From assembly GCA_026416375.1 (NCBI GenBank), contig JAOAFI010000030.1, forward strand, positions 1 to 50,922: 50,922 nt of DNA, given 5' to 3'. The notes below the pieces were generated by a model. It searched no databases. It was given only the letters and a program-made list of their open reading frames with translations, and was not told the DNA's origin. Positions 1-8,087 of the stretch are shown here, one piece after another (the first letter of the stretch is position 1; the number at the start of each line of letters is the position of its first letter). Position numbers and translations under genes: made by a program. The stretch is from Patescibacteria group bacterium. Its GTDB lineage: Bacteria > Patescibacteriota > Microgenomatia > UBA1406 > GWC2-37-13.

Positions 1-438
1 ACCTTCATCATTAGACATTTCTTTGACAATCACTCCTTTTTTTTGAGCTAAACGGATATTATATCTTGTTTTATGATGCATATTTTTTAACAACTCATCT
101 TCAGATTTAGTTAGATCTAATATTTGCGTCCAATCTGGAAATAAAGGATGAGGAGATTTTTTTAATTTTAAATTTTGTCCTCTAGCTGACGGATTGAGTT
201 TTGAATTTTTTTCAACGTATGGCTCAATTTTTATAAAAATTAAATTATTTTGTTTGCCAAATTGGTACAATTTTTCCAAAGTTTTTTTATCAGGCATTTT
301 TGAACGGGGAAGATAACCAATTTTATATTTTGAAAAAGGAATTTTGTGAATAGACAACAAAAAATTATTTATCTTCTCTGTTTCAATTCCCGTTTGATTT
401 CTTGTTTTTTTCCATTTTTGAGATTGAAGAGGATGCAT
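1..438 (-). CDS. FemAB-like aminoacyltransferase (partial, C-terminus outside window)
   Basis: My own translation of the minus strand from the ATG at 438 stays open for 146 codons to the window edge, so only the N-terminal part is visible. Residues 120-135 (MHHKTRYNIRLAQKKG) match the signature of the FemAB/FemX peptidyltransferase fold, a GNAT-like family that adds amino acids from aminoacyl-tRNA to the peptide stem of lipid II in the cytoplasm. The residues before it (GYLPRSKMPD at 41-50, IKIEPYVEKN at 69-78) also fit the first acyltransferase half. It is the last visible gene of the minus-strand polysaccharide operon, 22 nt after the preceding glycosyltransferase. Family assignment is firm; the amino acid transferred, and whether the target is peptidoglycan rather than another surface polymer, cannot be read from this fragment. 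Confidence 0.8.
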   Translation of the reverse strand, partial: MHPLQSQKWKKTRNQTGIETEKINNFLLSIHKIPFSKYKIGYLPRSKMPDKKTLEKLYQFGKQNNLIFIKIEPYVEKNSKLNPSARGQNLKLKKSPHPLFPDWTQILDLTKSEDELLKNMHHKTRYNIRLAQKKGVIVKEMSNDEG

Positions 439-470
439 ATTTTAAATTAAAAATTAAAAGTTAAAAATTA
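439..470. repeat. AAATTAAAAATTAAAAGTT low-complexity repeat
   Basis: A run of TTAAAAATTAAAAGTTAAAAATT-type units spans the gap between two polysaccharide genes and runs into the 3' end of the upstream one. The same unit type recurs at the murC/murB junction (31978-32006), in reverse orientation at the ftsI/murE junction (28611-28636), and as in-frame coding repeats in murE and ileS. Confidence 0.5.
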
Positions 471-1576
471 TCAACGCAATTTTTTATTAAAGTCAATGTT
501 TTTTCGGCGCATTTTTCCCAGGAAAATTCTTTGATTCTTTTTTGGCCTTTTTTGATTAGATCATTTTTTAATTTTTTATCTTCTTTAATAAGTTTTAATT
601 TTTCAACTAAATCAAAAACATTATTAGGATCAAAATAAAGACAAGCATCGGCAGCAATTTCAGGAAGAGAAGAAGAAAAAGAAGAGATTACTGGACAGCC
701 AAAATTCATTGCTTCAAGAATTGGTATTCCAAATCCTTCATAAAAAGAAGGAAGAACAAAGCAAAAAGCATTTTTATAAAGAAAAATAAGCTGATTATCA
801 GTAATGTAATCAGTAAAATAAACATCATTTTCTAAATTTAAATTATTAACTAAATTAAAAATTTCTTTATACATCCAGCCTTTTTTGCCAGCAATAATTA
901 ATTTAAATTCCGGATATAATTGTTTGAATTTTTCAAAAGCTTTAATAAGAGTAGTAATATTTTTTCTTGGCTGAAGAGTTCCAACATATAATATATATGG
1001 ATAATTTATATTTTCTTTTTTTAAATTATTGTTGGAAATTAAATAATTATTTTTTGAAATTTTTTTTCCAAAACCATTATAAATAACTTCGATTTTTTCT
1101 TCAGGAATATGATAATTTTTTATAATGTCTTTTTTTGTTGTTTTTGAAACAGCAATAATTTTTTTTGATTTTTTTAAAGAATATTCAGTCCAATATTTTA
1201 ATTGAATTAGGTCTTTTAATAAAAAGTCTTTTGGATAATAAATGTAAGATAAATCATGAATTGTGACAATTGACGGTATTGGAGAAAAACGAGGAATATA
1301 ATGAGCTGGAGAAAAAAATATATCAATATCTTTTTTTTGATGAAGCTTTATTGGCAGAAAAATCTGCGACCAAAAAAAATTGCCAGAAACAACTTCGTAT
1401 TTAAAATATCCTGATTCTTTTGGTAAATCTTTTCTTGGCGAGTTTTTTAAGTATATTATAAATTGTATATTTTTATTAGATTTTTTTTTAAAATAATAAA
1501 TAAGATTAAAAGCATAATTTGAAACACCTACTTTTTTTTCAACATTAGCCTCATTTCCATCAATTCCGATTATCAT
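461..1576 (-). CDS. Glycosyltransferase family 4 (mannosyltransferase-like)
   Basis: A 371-residue GT-B glycosyltransferase. The acceptor-binding half runs to about residue 185. The donor half starts with YILYVGTLQPRKN (194-206), which carries the basic residues that contact the donor phosphates. The EX7E-type motif EGFGIPILE is at 280-288, followed by a conserved AMNFGCPVI strand. These features define a retaining GT4 enzyme using a nucleotide sugar (often GDP-mannose or UDP-glucose); the sugar cannot be deduced. There is no signal peptide or membrane segment, so it should work at the cytoplasmic membrane face. Its start overlaps the upstream GT4 gene by 17 bp, indicating translational coupling in the polysaccharide operon. 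Confidence 0.9.
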   Translation of the reverse strand: MIIGIDGNEANVEKKVGVSNYAFNLIYYFKKKSNKNIQFIIYLKNSPRKDLPKESGYFKYEVVSGNFFWSQIFLPIKLHQKKDIDIFFSPAHYIPRFSPIPSIVTIHDLSYIYYPKDFLLKDLIQLKYWTEYSLKKSKKIIAVSKTTKKDIIKNYHIPEEKIEVIYNGFGKKISKNNYLISNNNLKKENINYPYILYVGTLQPRKNITTLIKAFEKFKQLYPEFKLIIAGKKGWMYKEIFNLVNNLNLENDVYFTDYITDNQLIFLYKNAFCFVLPSFYEGFGIPILEAMNFGCPVISSFSSSLPEIAADACLYFDPNNVFDLVEKLKLIKEDKKLKNDLIKKGQKRIKEFSWEKCAEKTLTLIKNCVDNF

Positions 1577-2765
1577 ATTTCATATTATAATAAACTTTTT
1601 CTAATTTCTTAGCAATTATTTTCCAATTATATTTTTCTTTAACTAAATTATAAGCATTAATTCTTATTTTTTCATAAAAATTTTTATCAGAGATTATTTT
1701 TTTAATTTTATCTGAAAATTCTTGGGGATTATTGGCTATTAAAACTTCTTTGTTTTCTTTTATATCAAGTCCTGTGATTCCGGTTGTTGTTGAAATAATT
1801 GGTATTCCTGAGGCCATTGCGCCTAAAATTTTAAGTCTAGTTCCTCCAGGACCAAATATTGGTGCGATAAAAAGATTAGCTTTTTGATAAAGTTTTTTAA
1901 TAGTTTTTTTGTCATTTGGTTTTACATCAATTATTTTTATATTTTTTTCCTTTATCTGACCTAGTTTTTTTAAAGCATTTTGTCCGGCAATAATAAGATT
2001 AATATTTTTTATATTTTTAATTAGAGGATAAATTTTTTTGATTAAATACAAAGCAGCTTCAGTATTTTGAAGCCATGAAAAATTGCCGACAAAAAGAATT
2101 AATGGTTTTTTTAAATTTTTTTGTCTTAACTTTTTTACTAAAAGATCTTCTCCGGCGCCATTTGGAATAACTATTGGAGAAATAAAATTTAAATGATTTT
2201 TAATTATTTTAGCATCATTTTCTGAAACAGCACCAACCTTATTAGCATTTTTCCAATAAAATATTTCTGATTTCTTTAATTTTAAGACATCTAAATAAAA
2301 AAGCCATTTTATGATAAAAGGTAATGAATTAACAAAATGTTGATAAACCTTATATTCAATTGTTTGTTCAAGTAAAAAAATAGGTGTATTAATTTTTGGC
2401 AAATGAGGCATAATATAAAAAGTTTCAGCATGTATAATATCAAATTGTTCGTTTTCAACAAGTTTTTTTAAAATATTTTTTGCTTCTTTTGAGTGATTTC
2501 TAACGATTAAAAAAGGATCATTAGACAAAACAGCTTTTAAAATGTTTTTTAAAGTAAATGGTTTTTCTGATCTTTTACAAAAATAAATTTTTTTGCAATA
2601 AAAAGATAATTTTTCTTGATATTTTTTTTCTTCCTCATTTTTATAAAGACAAACTAAATATATTTTATGATTTTTTGAAAGATATTTTAAAAGATTATAT
2701 GTTCTAACTTGTCCTCCAGATGAAGGCGGATATGGAACATATGGAGTGAGCATTAAAATTTTCAT
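1560..2765 (-). CDS. Glycosyltransferase family 4
   Basis: A 401-residue GT-B glycosyltransferase. The N-terminal glycine loop is at residues 13-19 (PPSSGGQ). The donor domain begins around GNFSW (227-231), and the donor-binding helix contains GPGGTRLKILGAMASG (305-320). In that block the first acidic residue of the usual E-X7-E pair is not obvious, as in the sugar-transferase subgroup related to exopolysaccharide/PEP-CTERM clusters. It probably adds one sugar to a lipid-linked oligosaccharide in the cytoplasm. The ATG overlaps the upstream GT39 stop in an ATGA arrangement (2762-2765), and its end overlaps the next GT4 start. Donor and acceptor are unknown. Confidence 0.88.
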   Translation of the reverse strand: MKILMLTPYVPYPPSSGGQVRTYNLLKYLSKNHKIYLVCLYKNEEEKKYQEKLSFYCKKIYFCKRSEKPFTLKNILKAVLSNDPFLIVRNHSKEAKNILKKLVENEQFDIIHAETFYIMPHLPKINTPIFLLEQTIEYKVYQHFVNSLPFIIKWLFYLDVLKLKKSEIFYWKNANKVGAVSENDAKIIKNHLNFISPIVIPNGAGEDLLVKKLRQKNLKKPLILFVGNFSWLQNTEAALYLIKKIYPLIKNIKNINLIIAGQNALKKLGQIKEKNIKIIDVKPNDKKTIKKLYQKANLFIAPIFGPGGTRLKILGAMASGIPIISTTTGITGLDIKENKEVLIANNPQEFSDKIKKIISDKNFYEKIRINAYNLVKEKYNWKIIAKKLEKVYYNMKYDNRN

Positions 2766-4198
2766 AATTTAAAAATTGAAAAATTTTCATTTTCAAAAAT
2801 AAGTTTATATTTTGATTTTAATTTTTCAATTTCATTAATACTTGAAGTAATTAAATATTGATAGCCTATTTTTTTTAATTCTTCCGGGTCTTTATATATT
2901 GCTGGTGCTCCTTTTCTTTCTGATAAATAAAGAAGAGTAGTGTCTCCTGTTTTATCAACAATAATTTTATCTTCAGAAAGAGTTAGACTTTTTATAATAT
3001 TTGCCTGCTGAATTAATTCTTGAGAATAATTATAATGATTTTTTATTTGATAAAAAGAAAAAAACCAGGATAAAAAAAACATTATTAGTATAATGAAAAA
3101 ACCTAAAGAAAAATTAATATTTTTTTTGTTTTCAAAAATAAAATTTATTCCTAAACCAGAAAATAAGGAAATAGTTGGCAAAATTAATGTTTGATAATAA
3201 TCATGTTGAACATTTCCTCCTTGAAAAACAAAAAGATAAGATAAAGTAGAAATTAAAAAAGAATAAAAAAAATAATTTTTATTTTTTTGAATAATGCCGA
3301 TTATTAAGAAAAATGTAAGATAGCCACCTAAAATTAAGTTATTGATTCTTTCAAAAAAAATCCATCTAAAAAATGCTGGCTTAAAAAAAATTTTTTCCAG
3401 TCCGGAACCAGTATTGATTCCAGTAATTAACCATTCATTAGCAGGTATTCCTTCTGGAAAATTATTTATGTAATTTCTCCAAATAATTAAAGGAATAATT
3501 GCTAATATAAAATAAAAATAAAAATAAATTTTTTTAAATATTTTAAATTGATCTTTTTTAAAGAATAAATAGATTAAAGGAAAAACAAAAAAAATAGCTG
3601 TTGGCTTAATTAATAAAGATGAAGAAAAAAATATTAAAGAAACAAAATAAAACAAAATATTTATTATTTTTTTATTTTTATTATTGATTAATAAATAAAG
3701 AAAAAAAATTGAAATCATTGAAAAAGCTAAAGCAGTTGTTTCAGGCAAAATTACTCGGCTATAAAAAACAAAAAAAGGCATAACTGCATAAATAAATGAT
3801 CCAAAAAAAGCAGATAATCTATTTTTTTCTTTTAATAAAAAATAATATATTAAAGAAATTATTATTAGACTAAAAAATATTGATGTCAATCTTCCCCAGA
3901 TTTCTAGTGAAAAATAAGGAAATATTTTATAAAGATAAGCAAAAATGGTATTATATAAAGGAAATTCAACCATTCGATATCCTTTAGGATTTTCTATTCC
4001 TGATTGAATATTTGATAGATCGTCATATTTTGGATGCAATAGATCAAAGCCGTTTTTTATAAAATTTTTAGCTACTGATGCAGTATCAGCTTGTCTCCAA
4101 GAATGAAAATCAGCTAATGGAATATTTATTTTATAGAGGCGAAAAATTAACCCAATAATTAAAATAAAAAATAAAATTAAAAAATCAATTTTTTTCAT
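2762..4198 (-). CDS. GT39/ArnT-like membrane glycosyltransferase (GT-C fold)
   Basis: A 478-residue multi-spanning membrane protein of the dolichyl-phosphate-mannose mannosyltransferase/ArnT type (PMT_2). After the first membrane helix comes the extracytoplasmic loop with the likely catalytic Asp30 and HSWRQADTA (32-40), typical of bacterial GT39 proteins. About ten more hydrophobic helices follow, then a short soluble tail. Such enzymes use polyprenyl-phosphate sugars outside the membrane. I chose the ATG at 4198. An upstream in-frame start at 4297 would add 33 residues, but those lie inside the preceding gene. With the chosen start, the overlap with the upstream polymerase gene is only 14 bp. 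Confidence 0.85.
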   Translation of the reverse strand: MKKIDFLILFFILIIGLIFRLYKINIPLADFHSWRQADTASVAKNFIKNGFDLLHPKYDDLSNIQSGIENPKGYRMVEFPLYNTIFAYLYKIFPYFSLEIWGRLTSIFFSLIIISLIYYFLLKEKNRLSAFFGSFIYAVMPFFVFYSRVILPETTALAFSMISIFFLYLLINNKNKKIINILFYFVSLIFFSSSLLIKPTAIFFVFPLIYLFFKKDQFKIFKKIYFYFYFILAIIPLIIWRNYINNFPEGIPANEWLITGINTGSGLEKIFFKPAFFRWIFFERINNLILGGYLTFFLIIGIIQKNKNYFFYSFLISTLSYLFVFQGGNVQHDYYQTLILPTISLFSGLGINFIFENKKNINFSLGFFIILIMFFLSWFFSFYQIKNHYNYSQELIQQANIIKSLTLSEDKIIVDKTGDTTLLYLSERKGAPAIYKDPEELKKIGYQYLITSSINEIEKLKSKYKLIFENENFSIFKL

Positions 4199-5693
4199 TT
4201 TTGAAAGATAAATTTCTAAAAGCAATAAATAAACCAGCAATAATCCAAAAAGTATAGGCAACTTTTGAAGCTTCAAAAACATCAATATAAGAAGCATTAA
4301 TAAGTAAAGCTCCTAACCCAAAAGTAAAACCAATAAATGGGAAATTGTTTTTATCTAATTTTTTCTTTATTGAAAAAAATGTTTTTTTGATGATATTAAA
4401 AATAATTATTAAAAAACTCAAAGTTCCAAAAAACCCAAATTCTCCAAGCCAGCGAAGATAATCATTATCTGTTGCTTCAGTGATTGATGATGGTCCTGTT
4501 CCAAGAAAAGGATTTTTTTTGAAAGCATTTATAGCTCTTGGCCATTCAACTTGAAGTCTAGTAGCAAAAGAAATATCAGAAACAACAGTATTTACTGGTT
4601 TTAAATTAGCAGAGATTGTTGTTATAAATTCTTCTTTATTTATGTTTGAAATTTTTCCTGATAAAGTTGCTTCTTTTAATTTTTCTTCAACTATTTTTTG
4701 TTTAAATTCGTTTAAATTTATTTCATTTTTTATTTCTTTATTTTGATCTTTTAGTTTTATATAAAAAGATCCAGCTGGTAATTCTTTGGTAGTAATTTTT
4801 TGACCGATATAAACAGCTCCAGTTTTTTCATCAACTAAAATTGTTCTTATTTGAAAAGTTTTTAAAAATCTTTTAGTTAATTCTCCAGTTGTCAGCATAA
4901 GCAAGATAGTTAAAATAATTACGAAAATTGAAAATTTATATTTTTTTATAAAAAATAAAAAAGAAAAAACAGCAATTATATATGCTCCAAAAGATATTCT
5001 TGAAGCAGTATAAATCAAAATAATTAGGCTTAATATGAAAAGAAATAAATATTTTTTTTGATTAAACAAAAAATAAAAACTTAAGATTATTGGTATTGAA
5101 AAAACTAAAAATGAAGCTAAGTCATAATGTCCGGCAAAAGTAGAGGAGATTCTTGCTTCTGGAGTAAGATATAAAAGATAGCCTTTAGCAAATTCTGGAT
5201 TCATTGTTTGAACTGCAGGAAAATTTAAAAATTTTTGGCCAATTCCATATAAAACTACTAGCCAAACAGCAATAAAAAAATATTTTATTATTTCAAAAAA
5301 ATCTTTTTTTGTTTTTACTAAGGAATAGGCAATAAAAAAAACAATCATATATTCAATTCTTCTTAATGAATGAAGAAAACCAAGATGAGGATATTCAATA
5401 TTTTTTGATATATATATATTCCACAAAAAAGAAGAAAAAACAAAAATCCAAAAAATAGAAAATAAAATAAAAAATCTTTTTTCTAAAACAACTTTTTTTC
5501 TTAAAAGCTGAATAAAAAAAATTGAAGTTAAAATAGATAAATATATATCATCAGCTCTTAAAGCGATATAGGTATAATTAATTATTTTAATAGGAATTTT
5601 TGGCCATAAAGGAGCAAAAAAAATAAAACCGACAAAAAACCATTTTAAAATATTTTTATCAATAAATTTAATTAATTTTAAAAGCTTCTTCAT
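4185..5693 (-). CDS. O-antigen ligase/polymerase (Wzy/WaaL family)
   Basis: A 502-residue protein with about a dozen hydrophobic helices. RISSTFAGHYDLASFL (181-196) and GTGPSSITEATDNDYL (398-413), followed by a GEFG turn, are the conserved blocks of the Wzy_C/O-antigen ligase family, which polymerises or transfers undecaprenyl-linked glycans outside the membrane. An unusually long polar segment (about 271-395) separates two helices; it is rich in Lys/Glu with short beta-like stretches and is probably a folded extracytoplasmic domain. The gene overlaps its GT2 neighbour by 26 bp and the GT39 gene by 14 bp, so it belongs to the same operon. Ligase versus polymerase cannot be decided from sequence alone. 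Confidence 0.85.
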   Translation of the reverse strand: MKKLLKLIKFIDKNILKWFFVGFIFFAPLWPKIPIKIINYTYIALRADDIYLSILTSIFFIQLLRKKVVLEKRFFILFSIFWIFVFSSFLWNIYISKNIEYPHLGFLHSLRRIEYMIVFFIAYSLVKTKKDFFEIIKYFFIAVWLVVLYGIGQKFLNFPAVQTMNPEFAKGYLLYLTPEARISSTFAGHYDLASFLVFSIPIILSFYFLFNQKKYLFLFILSLIILIYTASRISFGAYIIAVFSFLFFIKKYKFSIFVIILTILLMLTTGELTKRFLKTFQIRTILVDEKTGAVYIGQKITTKELPAGSFYIKLKDQNKEIKNEINLNEFKQKIVEEKLKEATLSGKISNINKEEFITTISANLKPVNTVVSDISFATRLQVEWPRAINAFKKNPFLGTGPSSITEATDNDYLRWLGEFGFFGTLSFLIIIFNIIKKTFFSIKKKLDKNNFPFIGFTFGLGALLINASYIDVFEASKVAYTFWIIAGLFIAFRNLSFKNEKN

Positions 5694-6567
5694 AAGTATT
5701 GATTAAATAATTATTTTTTTTAATTTTTCCAATAATAATAGCTATTAGTGCTTTTAATTTTAATAAAAATTTTAATATTAATAAATTTATTTTAGAATAA
5801 TGTTTTTTGTAGAAAAATAAAAAACCTTTATATACTTGCAATATTGGAAAAGTTTTTCCGCTTGATGATGCAGATGCTAAATGAATAATTTTTGATTCAG
5901 GATAAAAATAAACATTAAATCCAATTTTATTTGCTCGATATAATAAATCTACTTCTTCCATATACATAAAAATTTTTTCATCAAACCCTTTTAATTTATT
6001 GAAATAATTTTTTTTTGTTAATATACAAGCTCCTGAAATCCAATCAACTTTTTTTGTTTTTTCTGGGGAAAATCTAGTCAAACCCCAATAATCGCCTTTT
6101 AAAAATAAACTAGAAAAAACAACTGGTAAAGTAAAAAAATAAGCAGCTGAAGGTTGAGGAGTTAAATCTTTATTTAATAATTTTGGTCCTAAAAAATGAA
6201 TTTTTGTTTCATTTTTTTGATAAAAATAAAAAAGTTTTTCAATTGAGCGATTTAAAATTATTGTATCTGAATTAAGAAAAAGAATATATTTTCCTTTAGC
6301 ATTTTTTACTCCTAAATTGTTTCCTTTTCCAAAACCTAAATTTTGATTTGTTTGAATATAAATTATATGATTTTTTTTGTTTTTTGAATATTCTTCAAGC
6401 ATTTTTTTTGAACCATCAAAAGAATTATTATCAATAACGATTATTTCATATTTTATTTTTGATTTAAAAAGCGATCGATTTATTGATTCCAAGCAATTTT
6501 TTGTTATATTTTTTGTGTTAAAAGAAATAATAATAATTGAAAGATCAATTTTTTTTGTTTTTGCCAT
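5668..6567 (-). CDS. Glycosyltransferase family 2 (rhamnosyltransferase-like)
   Basis: A 299-residue GT-A inverting glycosyltransferase. SIIIISFNT (10-18) opens the nucleotide-binding fold, DNNSFDGS (46-53) binds the nucleotide, LNSDT (98-102) is the metal-binding DxD-like site, SGACIL (178-183) precedes the acceptor site, and MYMEEVDLLYR (201-211) carries the catalytic ED pair typical of WbbL-like rhamnosyltransferases. A C-terminal basic/hydrophobic helix (about 250-280) may attach it to the membrane. It is the first gene of the minus-strand polysaccharide operon. A TATAAT box lies 6 nt before the ATG. An RmlC-like epimerase just across the divergent tRNA fits a deoxysugar donor, but that link is an inference. 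Confidence 0.9.
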   Translation of the reverse strand: MAKTKKIDLSIIIISFNTKNITKNCLESINRSLFKSKIKYEIIVIDNNSFDGSKKMLEEYSKNKKNHIIYIQTNQNLGFGKGNNLGVKNAKGKYILFLNSDTIILNRSIEKLFYFYQKNETKIHFLGPKLLNKDLTPQPSAAYFFTLPVVFSSLFLKGDYWGLTRFSPEKTKKVDWISGACILTKKNYFNKLKGFDEKIFMYMEEVDLLYRANKIGFNVYFYPESKIIHLASASSSGKTFPILQVYKGFLFFYKKHYSKINLLILKFLLKLKALIAIIIGKIKKNNYLINTYEEAFKIN

Positions 6568-6573
6568 TTATAT

Positions 6574-6583
6574 ATTATATAAT
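6574..6583. promoter_or_regulatory. Divergent overlapping -10 boxes (GT2 operon and tRNA-Met)
   Basis: On the minus strand TATAAT (6579-6574) ends 6 nt before the GT2 start codon. On the plus strand TATAAT (6578-6583) lies 26 nt before tRNA-Met. The near-palindromic ATTATATAAT core lets both strands carry a -10 box. No convincing -35 hexamer is visible for either direction. Confidence 0.45.
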
Positions 6584-6609
6584 AAAAAAAGTAAAAAAAA
6601 TTAATGTTA

Positions 6610-6681
6610 GCTAGCATAGCTCAGTGGCAGAGCAGTCGTTTCATAAGCGACGGGTCGGGGGTTCGAATCCCTCTGCTAGCA
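6610..6681 (+). tRNA. tRNA-Met (CAU)
   Basis: A full cloverleaf of 72 nt. The acceptor stem is GCTAGCA/TGCTAGC, with a GCTC/GAGC D-stem. The anticodon stem is GTCGT/GCGAC with loop TTCATAA, anticodon CAT. The T-arm is GGGGG-TTCGAAT-CCCTC, and the discriminator is A. CCA is not encoded and must be added post-transcriptionally. The anticodon stem lacks the three consecutive G:C pairs of initiator tRNA, so this is an elongator Met or a tRNA-Ile2 whose C34 would be converted to lysidine. The elongator reading is the default. Confidence 0.92.
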
Positions 6682-6682
6682 C

Positions 6683-6702
6683 TTTAAAAATTGTTTTTTA
6701 AA
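6683..6702 (+). other. All-A/T inverted repeat between tRNA and RmlC-like gene
   Basis: TTTAAAAA (6683-6690), loop TTGT, then TTTTTAAA (6695-6702) form a perfect 8-bp stem directly after the tRNA and ending at the next start codon. It could aid 3' processing of the tRNA or act as a weak attenuator. With no G:C pair it may also be chance in this A+T-rich background. Confidence 0.3.
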
Positions 6703-7245
6703 ATGAAAAATTTAAATATTATTGACAAAATTAAAAACAAAATTTTTATTCAAGATTATTCAAAAAAACCAATAATTGAAGGAGTAAAAATATTTGATAT
6801 AAAAAGATTTTTTGGCGAGGATGGTATTTTTGAGGAAGTAACAAGAATTAATGAAAACGGCTGTCTTGAGGTTTTTCCTGAATTTAAATTGCGTCAAATT
6901 AATCGTTCAAAAATTTTAGCTGGTGCTGTAAAAGCCTGGCATATTCATTATTATCAAGAAGATATTTGGTATATTGGTCCTGAAGATCATATGATTTTGG
7001 GTCTCTGGGATTTAAGAGAAAATTCTTTAACAAAAGATTTAAAAATGAGAATTGTTATGGGTGCTACTTATTCAAAATTGGTTTATATTCCAAGAGGAGT
7101 AGCTCATGGAGTAGTTAATATATCGAATAAAGAAGGAACAATTATTTATTTTGTGAATAATCAGTTTAATTTTCAAGATCCTGATGAAAGAAGACTTCCT
7201 TGGGATATAATTGGTACTGATTTTTGGCAACCTGAAAAAGGGTAA
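6703..7245 (+). CDS. RmlC-like dTDP-4-dehydrorhamnose 3,5-epimerase family protein
   Basis: A 180-residue cupin-fold protein. WHIHYYQED (79-87) sits at the position of the RmlC catalytic-His motif, LWDLRENSLT (101-110) matches the conserved D-R-S strand, and YIPRGVAHG (128-136) is the most recognisable RmlC block. The length equals that of the family. RmlC enzymes epimerise C3 and C5 of a dTDP-4-keto-6-deoxy sugar in dTDP-rhamnose synthesis; the altered first motif (usually RGLHYQ) leaves the exact reaction open. A TTG at 6691 is in frame, but the ATG at 6703 is preferred. No rmlA, rmlB or rmlD is in the window. The kinase gene follows after 3 nt. Confidence 0.8.
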   Translation: MKNLNIIDKIKNKIFIQDYSKKPIIEGVKIFDIKRFFGEDGIFEEVTRINENGCLEVFPEFKLRQINRSKILAGAVKAWHIHYYQEDIWYIGPEDHMILGLWDLRENSLTKDLKMRIVMGATYSKLVYIPRGVAHGVVNISNKEGTIIYFVNNQFNFQDPDERRLPWDIIGTDFWQPEKG

Positions 7246-7248
7246 AAA

Positions 7249-8052
7249 ATGAAAAAAAATATTTATTTAATAAAATTTGGTGGAAGTATTATCACTGATA
7301 AAAATTCTCCTTTAAAAATTAATTTTAAAGCAATTGATAATTTAAGTTATCAAATAGATATTATCAAAAAAGAAAATCTTGATTTAAATTTAATTATTGG
7401 TAATGGAGCTGGATCTTTTGGTCATTATTATGCTAAAAAATATAAAATCAATGATAATTATGTTAATTTTGAAAATTATGGTTTTTCAAAAGTTAATTTT
7501 TCTGTTAGAAAATTAAATTTATTAATTATTGAAAAATTAATTGAAAAAAATATTAGTTGTATTTCTTTTAGTCCTTCTTCTTTTTTGTTTTCAAAAAATA
7601 AAAAATTAAAAAAAATTATTATTGAACCGATAATTAATTGTTTAAATCAAAATATAATTCCTCTTGTATATGGAGATATTATTTTTGATGAAAAATTAAA
7701 TTCAGTAATTTTTTCAACAGAAAGAGTATTTAAAGAATTAATTTTTAAATTAATAAAATTAAATTACAAAATAAAGTTTATTATTTATTGTTCAGATGTT
7801 GATGGAATATATGATGAGAATAAAAAAATTATTAATAAAATAAATAAGAATAATTTTTTAGAAATAAAAGAAAAATTGACAAAATATTCTCAAAAATATG
7901 ATGTTACTGGAGGAATAATTCATAAAATAGAAGAGTCTTTAGAGTTATTTGATAAATTTAGTATTCCTTCTTTAATCTTTAATGCAACAAAAAACAATCA
8001 ACTGATAAGATTTTTTAGAGGAGAAAAAATAACAGGAACTTTTATAAAATAA
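7249..8052 (+). CDS. Isopentenyl phosphate kinase (archaeal-type)
   Basis: A 267-residue amino-acid-kinase-fold protein. KFGGSIITDK (9-18) is the ATP/phosphate-binding start, and GAGSFGH (53-59) carries the His that positions the phosphate in isopentenyl phosphate kinases. VYGDIIFD, the DVDG loop and DVTGG follow in the family order. The length is normal. The enzyme phosphorylates isopentenyl phosphate to IPP with ATP, the last step of the alternative (archaeal-type) mevalonate route; in this cell the product would feed undecaprenyl phosphate for wall synthesis. The block that reads SGDD in archaeal enzymes is FSTERVF here, and the related fosfomycin kinase FomA is the main alternative. It lies 3 nt after the RmlC-like gene. 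Confidence 0.85.
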   Translation: MKKNIYLIKFGGSIITDKNSPLKINFKAIDNLSYQIDIIKKENLDLNLIIGNGAGSFGHYYAKKYKINDNYVNFENYGFSKVNFSVRKLNLLIIEKLIEKNISCISFSPSSFLFSKNKKLKKIIIEPIINCLNQNIIPLVYGDIIFDEKLNSVIFSTERVFKELIFKLIKLNYKIKFIIYCSDVDGIYDENKKIINKINKNNFLEIKEKLTKYSQKYDVTGGIIHKIEESLELFDKFSIPSLIFNATKNNQLIRFFRGEKITGTFIK

Positions 8053-8087
8053 TTATTTTTTTTAAATTTAATTTTTTAATTTTTATT

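Noticed and set aside
4199-4297. Extended N-terminus of the GT39 protein
   Set aside because: The extra 33 residues overlap the upstream polymerase coding region; the ATG at 4198 gives the normal first membrane helix.
6377-6604. 75-codon plus-strand frame at the GT2 gene 5' end
   Set aside because: It is antisense to the nucleotide-binding motifs of GT2 and ends next to the tRNA promoter.
6610-6681. Initiator tRNA-fMet
   Set aside because: The anticodon stem GTCGT/GCGAC lacks the GGG/CCC run of initiator tRNAs, and the first acceptor pair is matched.
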